Part shown: one piece after another, positions 6,368 through 11,372 of the stretch
Layout: every line of letters begins with the position of its first letter
Numbering within the stretch: the stretch's first letter is position 1
Assembly (NCBI GenBank): GCA_029865405.1
Contig: JAOUGZ010000046.1
Coordinates: 1 to 11,372, forward strand
Direction of reading: 5' to 3'
Length of the DNA stretch: 11,372 nucleotides
Source of the DNA: Betaproteobacteria bacterium
GTDB lineage: Bacteria > Pseudomonadota > Gammaproteobacteria > Burkholderiales > SG8-39
Program-made: the position numbers and the translations under genes
The notes under the pieces: model-generated
The model's input: only the letters and a program-made list of their open reading frames with translations
Told to the model about the DNA's origin: nothing
The model's database searches: none

Positions 6368-7637
6368 GGCAAAGGCGCTGGCGCCCGAAGTCAAGCTGCG
6401 TGAAGTCTGGGCGTGGAGCATGTACGACTTCGCCAACTCGGGCTACACCACCGTGGTCATCACGGCGGTGTACAACGCCTTCTTCGTCGCCGCGATCGCC
6501 GGCCGCGCGCCGTGGGCGACCTTCGCCTGGACCGCCGCGCTCTCGGTGTCCTACCTCGCCGTGCTGCTGTCGGCGCCGCTGGTGGGCGCCTGGGCCGACG
6601 CGCACGCGGCAAAGAAGCGCCTGCTCCTCTACGCCACGGTGGGCTGCGTGCTGTTCACCGCCGCGCTGTACTTCACCAGCCCCGGCGCGGTGGCGCTCGC
6701 GATGGCCCTCATCGTCCTGTCCAACTTCTTCTTCTCCACCGGCGAGAACCTGATCGCGGCGTTCCTGCCCGAGCTCGCCGACTCCAGGGCCATGGGGCGC
6801 GTCTCGGGCTGGGGCTGGGCCTTCGGCTACGTGGGCGGGATCGTCTCGCTCGGCATCTCGCTCGTCTACATCACCTGGGCGCAGGGCGCGGGCCAGAGTG
6901 GCGACCAGTTCGTGCCGGTCACCATGGTGATCACCGCGGTGGTATTCGCGCTGTGCGCGACGCCGACGTTCCTGCTCCTCAAGGAGCGCGCCGTGCCGCA
7001 GGTGCGCGACGGCCGGGCGTGGACGCGCGTCCTGCATACCCTGCACCACGCGCAGCAGTACCGCGACCTGCGGCGCTTTCTCGTCTGCATCCTGTTCTAC
7101 CAGGCGGGCATCATGGCGGTGATCGCGCTCGCCGCCATCTACGCGCAGGAGGCGATGAAGTTCACGCAGCAGCAGACCATCGTCCTCGTGCTGGTGGTCA
7201 ATGTCACCGCCGCGGTCGGCGCCTTCGGCTTCGGCTACCTGCAGGACGCGATCGGCCACATGCGCTCGATGGCGCTGATCCTCGTCGGCTGGATCGGCAT
7301 GATCGCCCTCGCCTACGTCGCCGACGACGCGGCCACCTTCTGGGTGGCGGCCAACCTCGCCGGCCTGTGCATGGGCTCCTCGCAGGCCGCCGGGCGCGCC
7401 ATCGTCGGCTACCTCTCGCCGCGCACGCGCGAGGCGGAGTTCTTCGGCCTGTGGGGCCTCGCGGTAAAGGCCGCGTCGATCTTCGGCCCGCTCACCTACG
7501 GCCTGGTGACCTGGATCTTCGCGGGCGACCACCGCCTCGGCATCCTCGCCGTCGGCGCGTATTTCGTCGTCGGGCTCGCGCTCCTTGCCGGCATCGACGT
7601 CGAGCGCGGGCGGCGCGCCGCATTGCAAACCGCTTGA
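6360..7637 (+). CDS. MFS transporter, UMF1 (Atg22-like) family
   Basis: This 425-aa inner-membrane protein has about twelve hydrophobic segments, as expected for the major facilitator superfamily. It belongs to the UMF1 subgroup, related to yeast vacuolar Atg22. Diagnostic stretches are MYDFANSGY (21-29), the cytoplasmic loop GAWADAHAAKKR (76-87) between helices 2 and 3, LPELA (136-140), RVSGWGWAFGYVGG (147-160) and REAEFFGLWG (357-366). The yeast relative exports amino acids from the vacuole; bacterial UMF1 substrates are largely unassigned, so none is given here. ATG 6360 was chosen because the protein aligns well from MPKAKAL onward. An in-frame ATG at 6327 would overlap the start of the divergent ATPase gene and the -10 elements. 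AGGG directly abuts the ATG, too close for a normal ribosome binding site, which fits a leaderless or short-leader message. The peroxiredoxin gene follows after 46 bp. Confidence 0.88.
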   Translation: MPKAKALAPEVKLREVWAWSMYDFANSGYTTVVITAVYNAFFVAAIAGRAPWATFAWTAALSVSYLAVLLSAPLVGAWADAHAAKKRLLLYATVGCVLFTAALYFTSPGAVALAMALIVLSNFFFSTGENLIAAFLPELADSRAMGRVSGWGWAFGYVGGIVSLGISLVYITWAQGAGQSGDQFVPVTMVITAVVFALCATPTFLLLKERAVPQVRDGRAWTRVLHTLHHAQQYRDLRRFLVCILFYQAGIMAVIALAAIYAQEAMKFTQQQTIVLVLVVNVTAAVGAFGFGYLQDAIGHMRSMALILVGWIGMIALAYVADDAATFWVAANLAGLCMGSSQAAGRAIVGYLSPRTREAEFFGLWGLAVKAASIFGPLTYGLVTWIFAGDHRLGILAVGAYFVVGLALLAGIDVERGRRAALQTA

Positions 7638-7670
7638 GTTATCATCGGCGCCCTCGAGCCACTCGCACGC

Positions 7671-7676
7671 AGGGAG
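7671..7676 (+). promoter_or_regulatory. Ribosome binding site of the peroxiredoxin gene
   Basis: AGGGAG lies 7 nt before ATG 7684. It is the clearest Shine-Dalgarno sequence in the window and fixes this start over in-frame ATG codons further upstream, which lie inside the transporter gene. Confidence 0.7.
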
Positions 7677-7683
7677 AAACCCC

Positions 7684-8193
7684 ATGACGATCAAGGTCGG
7701 CGACAAGCTTCCCGACGGCAAGCTGTACGAGTCCGCGGACTGGAACGACGAGACCAACTGTCCGATGCGGCCCACTCCGGTCGGCGTGGCCGAGGCGATG
7801 AAGGGCAAGAAGATCGCCGTCTTCGGCCTGCCCGGGGCGTTCACGCCAACCTGTTCCGCGAAGCACGTGCCGAGCTATCTCGCCAACCTCGACGCGCTCA
7901 AGGCAAGAGGCGTGAACGAAGTGTGGTGTGTCGCTGTCAATGACGGATATGTCATGCAGGCGTGGGGAAGGCAGGAAAAGGCCACGGGCAAGATCCGCAT
8001 GCTCGGCGACGGTAACGGCGACTGGACCAAGGCGCTCGGTCTGGAGCTGGATTCGAGCGCCGGCGGGATGGGCCTGCGCATGCGGCGCTTCTCGATGCTG
8101 GTGGACGACGGCGTCGTGAAGCAGCTGAACATCGAGGCGCCCGGCAAGTTCGAGGTGAGCGGCGCCGATACGCTGCTCAAGCAGCTGGGATGA
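7684..8193 (+). CDS. Prx5-type peroxiredoxin (AhpC/TSA superfamily)
   Basis: This 169-aa cytosolic thiol peroxidase should reduce hydrogen peroxide and organic hydroperoxides. The Prx5 active-site loop PGAFTPTCS (50-58) contains P50, T54 and the peroxidatic C57. The supporting arginine is R134 or R135 in GLRMRRFSM. The C-terminal VDDGVVKQLNIE and GKFEVSGADTLL segments are typical. Other cysteines are C26 and C82. C82 is 25 residues after C57, matching a non-essential cysteine of animal Prx5 and plant PrxII. No cysteine exists after C82, so the resolving cysteine of atypical 2-Cys Prx5 is absent and the enzyme probably relies on glutathione/glutaredoxin or thioredoxin. There is no fused glutaredoxin domain. 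Codons around 7903-7983 include AGA and AGG, unlike the neighbours. The stop overlaps the start of the next gene (ATGA). Confidence 0.93.
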   Translation: MTIKVGDKLPDGKLYESADWNDETNCPMRPTPVGVAEAMKGKKIAVFGLPGAFTPTCSAKHVPSYLANLDALKARGVNEVWCVAVNDGYVMQAWGRQEKATGKIRMLGDGNGDWTKALGLELDSSAGGMGLRMRRFSMLVDDGVVKQLNIEAPGKFEVSGADTLLKQLG

Positions 8194-8513
8194 TGCGCAC
8201 CGGACTCCTGGTGCTTGCGCTGTACGGCGCGGCCACCGCCGTGCACGCGCAGTCGCGCACCGAGGCCGGGCGCGAGCAGTTCCGCGAAGCCGGACGCATC
8301 TGCCGCTACGTGCCGCACGCCGAGCAGCGCGCCTGCATGGCGCGCGAGCTGTGCAAGAACAACCGCGACCCCGCGGCCTGCGAGGAGCGCTACTTCGTCA
8401 ACGCCGAGCGGCGCGACCTCGTGCTCCAGGCCTGCAAGGGCAAGCAGGGCACGGTGCTGCGCGACTGCATGCGCGACGAATACAAGAAGCTCGGCCCCGA
8501 GCCGAAGTCCTAG
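8190..8513 (+). CDS. Small secreted cysteine-rich protein of unknown function
   Basis: I do not recognise this 107-aa protein. It begins with a signal peptide: MMR, a hydrophobic run LLVLALYGAATA and a likely signal-peptidase I site after VHA (residue 20). The mature part of about 87 residues is hydrophilic and charged, and holds six cysteines (38, 49, 55, 64, 82, 93), an even number suggesting up to three disulfides in the periplasm. There are no CXXC or heme-binding CXXCH motifs and no transmembrane segment after the leader. ATG 8190 overlaps the peroxiredoxin stop by four bases (ATGATG), and the second ATG at 8193 overlaps it by one; either way translation is probably coupled. GGG lies immediately before the first ATG. 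A periplasmic redox or stress role beside the peroxiredoxin is only inference from position. Confidence 0.75.
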   Translation: MMRTGLLVLALYGAATAVHAQSRTEAGREQFREAGRICRYVPHAEQRACMARELCKNNRDPAACEERYFVNAERRDLVLQACKGKQGTVLRDCMRDEYKKLGPEPKS

Positions 8514-8575
8514 CGCTGAACCTTTTGGCCCGGGCGCCGCTCCAAGAACGGTATCCCCGCGCCTGAAAGACCGTG
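8514..8575. other. Intergenic spacer before the M16 peptidase gene
   Basis: This 62-bp gap contains the palindromic GCCCGGGC and a weak purine run (GAAAGA) a few bases before the start at 8576. I see no convincing terminator, no well-spaced -35/-10 pair and no binding site I can name. The M16 gene could be read through from the peroxiredoxin genes. Confidence 0.5.
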
Positions 8576-11263
8576 ATGAAGAAGCTCCTCGCCCTCCTCC
8601 TGCTCGCCCTTGCCCTGCCCGGGCTCGCTGCCGGCGCGCCGCGCAAGGTGACCGAGGTCGAGGGCGTCTCCGAGTACCGCCTGGACAACGGCCTGCGCGT
8701 GCTCCTCGTGCCGGACGCGAGCGCCGACACGGTGACGGTGCACATGACCTACCTCGTCGGCTCGCGCCACGAGGGCTACGGCGAGAAGGGCATGGCGCAC
8801 CTGCTCGAGCACATGCTGTTCAAGGGCTCGACGAAGCACCCCGACGTGAAGCAGGAGTTCGCCCGGCGCGGCGCGCGCTGGAACGGCACCACGTCGCACG
8901 ACCGCACGAACTATTTCGAGACCCTGCCCGCCACGGGCGACAACCTCGAATGGGCGCTGGCGATGGAAGCCGACCGCATGCTGAATTCGTTCGTGCGCAA
9001 GGCGGACCTCGACAGCGAGATGACCGTGGTGCGCAACGAATTCGAGATGGGCGAGAACAGTCCCGGCAGCATCCTGTTCCAGCGCATGCAGCGCCTCGCC
9101 TTCGCCTGGCACAACTACGGCCACGCCATCATCGGCGCACGCTCCGACATCGAAGAGGTGCCGATCGAGCGGCTGCGCGCCTTCTACCGCACCTGGTACC
9201 AGCCCGACAACGCGCTGCTGGTGGTGGGCGGACGCATCGAGGTGCAGCGCGCGCTGGCGCTGGTGGCGAAGCACTTCGGGCCGCTGCCGCGGCCGGCACG
9301 CGCCCTGCCCGTGCTGTACACGACGGAGCCGGTGCAGGACGGCGAGCGCACGGTCACGCTGCACCGAACGGGCGATACGCCCATCGTCGCGACCTTGTTC
9401 CGCGCGCCGGCCGGCAGCCATCCGGACTTTCCCGCCGTCGAGGTGCTGGTGGAGCTGATGCGCGCCGCGCCGCAGGGCCGGCTGCATCAGGCGCTGGTGC
9501 AGAAAGGGCTGGCGAGCGCGATCTGGGGATTCGAGCGCGCCCTGCACGACCCCGGCTACGTCGCCTTCGGCGCCAGCCTGCCGAAGGACGGCGCGCTCGA
9601 CGCCGCGCGCGAGGCGCTGCTCGGGACGCTGGACGGCGTACGGCGCGAGCCGGTGCGGGCCGAGGAAGTCGAGCGCGCGCGCACCACGCTGCTGAACGAA
9701 ATGGACAAGGCGCCGCTCGATGCGCGCGAGCTGGTGAGCGCCCTCGCCGAATTCCACACGCTGGGCGACTGGCGCCTGTTCTACCTGTACCGCGACCGGC
9801 TGCGCGCGGTGACGGTGGCCGACGTGCAGCGCGTCGCCGAGGCCTACCTCAAGCCCGACAACCGCGTGCTCGGCCAGTTCGTGCCGACGGCGCAGCCGCA
9901 GCGCGCGCAGATTCCGGGCGTTCCCGACGTGCGCGCCGCGCTCGACGGCTACCAGGGCGGCGCGACGCTGGCCAAGGGCGAAGCTTTCGATCCGTCGCCG
10001 CAGAACATCGAGGCGCGCCTGCAGCGCCGCACCCTGGCCAATGGCGTGCGCGTGGCGCTCCTGCCCAAGCGCACGCGCGGCGCAACGGTGGTGGCGAAGA
10101 TCGACCTGCACTGGGGCGACGAGCAAAGCACGCGCGGGCGCAGCACCGCATGCACGCTCGCCGGCGAGATGCTGATGCGCGGCACCACGCGGCATACGCG
10201 CGCCGAGCTGCGCGACGCCTTCGAGCGCCTGAAAACGACCGTCAAGGTGAGCGCCGGCGGTGCGACGCTGGAGACGCGGCGCGAGCATCTCGCCGACGCC
10301 CTGCGCCTCGTGGCCGAGGTGCTGCGCGAGCCCGCGTTTCCGGCCTCCGAGTTCGAGGAGCTCAAGCGCGGCGCGCTGACCCGCGCCGAGGCGCAGCGCA
10401 GCGATCCTTCCGCGGTCGCCGGCGAGGAGCTGCGGCGCCACCTGCATCCTTACCCCAAGGGTCACTGGCACTACGAGCAGTCGCTGGAGGAACGCATCGC
10501 CGCGCTGCAATCGGTGACGCTCGCGGACGCGCGCGACTGCCACCGCGAGCTGGTGGGCGCCACGGGCGCGGACTTCGCGGCGGTGGGCGACTTCGACCCG
10601 GCGCCGCTTGCGGCGCTGGTCGAGGCGCTGCTCGGCGACTGGAAGAACCCGTCGCCGTACGCGCGCATCGCCATGCGCTATTTCGAGCGCCCGGCCCTGG
10701 AACGCGAGCTGCGCACCCCGGACAAGGCCAACGCCGTGCTGCGCGCCGGGCTGAACATGCGCCTGCGCGACGACGATCCGGACTTCCCGGCCCTGGTCCT
10801 CGCCAATCAGCTGCTCGGCGGCTCCTCGACCGCGCGCCTGCCCGAGCGCATCCGCGAGAAGGAAGGGCTCTCCTACAGCACCTACACCTGGTTCAGCGCC
10901 AGCCCCCTCGACGACGCGGCCAACCTGTGGATATCGGCGATCTTCGCCCCGGAGAACAAGGCGCGCGTCGAGCGCGCCGTGCGCGAGGAGCTGCAGCGCG
11001 CGCTCGGCGAGGGCTTCGGCGCCGACGAGGTGGCCGCGGCGAAGAAAGGCCTGCTCGAGGCGCGCTACCTGGCGCGCACGCAGGACAGTGCGCTCGCCGA
11101 GCGCCTGTCGCGCTACCTGTACCTTGGGCGCACCCTCGCCTGGGACGTCGACTTCGAGAAACGCGTCGCCGCGCTCACGCCGGCCGAGGTGCGCGACGCG
11201 CTGCGCCGCCACCTCCAGCTCGAGCGGCTCGCGGTGACCAAGGCGGGCGACTTCAAGCCCTAG
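8576..11263 (+). CDS. Secreted M16 family zinc metallopeptidase (pitrilysin/insulinase-like, two-half protein)
   Basis: This 895-aa zinc peptidase has an N-terminal signal peptide (MKK, a leucine/alanine-rich core, likely cleavage around residues 19-21), so it probably acts on peptides in the periplasm. The inverted zinc motif HLLEH lies at 75-79, and the third ligand is likely E155 in VVRNEFE. A KGSTKHP loop follows the zinc motif, as in family members. The protein contains two M16 halves, each a catalytic-type plus a C-terminal-type domain. In the second half the zinc motif is replaced by TLAGE (527-531), so only the first half is catalytic. The second half keeps R760 and Y767, spaced as the substrate-holding Arg/Tyr pair of insulin-degrading enzyme and pitrilysin. 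Fusion of both halves recalls pitrilysin rather than the two-gene PqqF/YmxG arrangement. GTG 8573 is an alternative start one codon earlier. Natural substrates are not deducible. Confidence 0.93.
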   Translation: MKKLLALLLLALALPGLAAGAPRKVTEVEGVSEYRLDNGLRVLLVPDASADTVTVHMTYLVGSRHEGYGEKGMAHLLEHMLFKGSTKHPDVKQEFARRGARWNGTTSHDRTNYFETLPATGDNLEWALAMEADRMLNSFVRKADLDSEMTVVRNEFEMGENSPGSILFQRMQRLAFAWHNYGHAIIGARSDIEEVPIERLRAFYRTWYQPDNALLVVGGRIEVQRALALVAKHFGPLPRPARALPVLYTTEPVQDGERTVTLHRTGDTPIVATLFRAPAGSHPDFPAVEVLVELMRAAPQGRLHQALVQKGLASAIWGFERALHDPGYVAFGASLPKDGALDAAREALLGTLDGVRREPVRAEEVERARTTLLNEMDKAPLDARELVSALAEFHTLGDWRLFYLYRDRLRAVTVADVQRVAEAYLKPDNRVLGQFVPTAQPQRAQIPGVPDVRAALDGYQGGATLAKGEAFDPSPQNIEARLQRRTLANGVRVALLPKRTRGATVVAKIDLHWGDEQSTRGRSTACTLAGEMLMRGTTRHTRAELRDAFERLKTTVKVSAGGATLETRREHLADALRLVAEVLREPAFPASEFEELKRGALTRAEAQRSDPSAVAGEELRRHLHPYPKGHWHYEQSLEERIAALQSVTLADARDCHRELVGATGADFAAVGDFDPAPLAALVEALLGDWKNPSPYARIAMRYFERPALERELRTPDKANAVLRAGLNMRLRDDDPDFPALVLANQLLGGSSTARLPERIREKEGLSYSTYTWFSASPLDDAANLWISAIFAPENKARVERAVREELQRALGEGFGADEVAAAKKGLLEARYLARTQDSALAERLSRYLYLGRTLAWDVDFEKRVAALTPAEVRDALRRHLQLERLAVTKAGDFKP

Positions 11264-11271
11264 CCGGGCGC

Positions 11272-11372
11272 CTAGCCTTTCTTCAGCAGGTCGCGAATCT
11301 CCGCAAGCAACACCTCCTGGCGCGGCGGCGCGGCGGGCGTGGCCGGCTTTTCCTCCTCGCGCTTCATGCGGT
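11272..11372 (-). CDS. mscL: Large-conductance mechanosensitive channel MscL, C-terminal end only (truncated by the window)
   Basis: The minus strand ends at TAG 11274-11272, and 32 complete codons are visible before the window edge. The tail reads MKREEEKPATPAAPP, then QEVLLAEIRDLLKKG. This is the cytoplasmic end of MscL: the charged linker after the second transmembrane helix, a proline/alanine spacer and the C-terminal helix that bundles in the pentamer. MscL opens under membrane tension to release solutes during osmotic downshock. The transmembrane helices and start are outside the window. The gene converges with the M16 gene, leaving 8 bp between the stops, with no obvious terminator. 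The assignment rests on a short but characteristic segment. Confidence 0.88.
   Translation of the reverse strand, partial: RMKREEEKPATPAAPPRQEVLLAEIRDLLKKG

Noticed and set aside
4706..6403. 565-codon plus-strand open frame opposite the ATPase gene
   Set aside because: It is His/Arg/Leu-rich shadow translation; the minus strand carries all the GspE motifs.
7640..7645. TATCAT as a -10 element for the peroxiredoxin gene
   Set aside because: The hexamer is acceptable, but no -35-like sequence lies 16-18 bp upstream; the site there is GC-only. Read-through from the transporter gene is equally likely.
6354..7844. 496-codon minus-strand open frame opposite the transporter and peroxiredoxin genes
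   Set aside because: It spans two unrelated plus-strand genes and has Asp/His/Arg-rich low-complexity sequence with no membrane or catalytic features.
8525..8540. Sigma54-like element (TGGCCC then CCGC) before the M16 gene
   Set aside because: The -12 half lacks the expected TTGC, and the spacing is poor.
8510..11212. 900-codon open frame on the minus strand, antisense to the M16 peptidase
   Set aside because: Its composition is Arg/Ala/Gly/Gln-rich with no recognisable motif. The plus strand encodes a complete M16 protein with signal peptide and zinc site.
11240..11280. Possible bidirectional terminator between the M16 and mscL genes (AAGGC and GCCTT arms)
   Set aside because: The arms are only 5 bp with a loop of about 30 nt, and the short T-run is part of mscL codons. 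It is not convincing as a hairpin.

Overview
The window is about 11.4 kb of GC-rich, tightly packed bacterial chromosome, roughly two-thirds G+C or more by eye. It most resembles a betaproteobacterium (Burkholderiales, Rhodocyclales or a related lineage). The support is the strong G/C third-position bias and the general gene set. A PAS type with the signatures 'SADWFWETDT' and 'GYRGVGRDVT' also fits, since I associate it with that class. No mobile elements, RNA genes, CRISPR arrays or clear foreign islands are visible, so this looks like ordinary core or near-core chromosome.

Layout, left to right. (1) A plus-strand pair: the 3' part of a short MetE-like zinc methyltransferase gene (1-770), then 1 bp later a MycE/TylE-like SAM-dependent O-methyltransferase gene (772-1575). 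(2) A minus-strand pair read from 6328 down to 1572: an orphan GspE/PilB-type ATPase, then 2 bp later a 983-aa membrane-anchored protein with four PAS domains, GGDEF and EAL. This looks like an operon joining a motor-type ATPase to cyclic-di-GMP turnover. (3) Plus-strand genes from 6360: a UMF1-type MFS transporter, a Prx5-type peroxiredoxin overlapping a small secreted six-cysteine protein, and a large M16 metallopeptidase. (4) On the minus strand at the right edge, the last 32 full codons of mscL.

The ATPase and the transporter diverge from a 31-bp spacer in which -10-like elements for the two strands overlap on a shared TATA core. The methyltransferase and GGDEF/EAL genes converge and overlap by four bases (CTAG). 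The M16 and mscL genes converge with an 8-bp gap.

I see no obvious undescribed multi-gene system. The best leads are the ATPase / c-di-GMP pair, with its degenerate MshEN-like N-terminus, the compact bidirectional promoter, the unrecognised cysteine-rich secreted protein coupled to the peroxiredoxin, and the MetE-like / O-methyltransferase pair.
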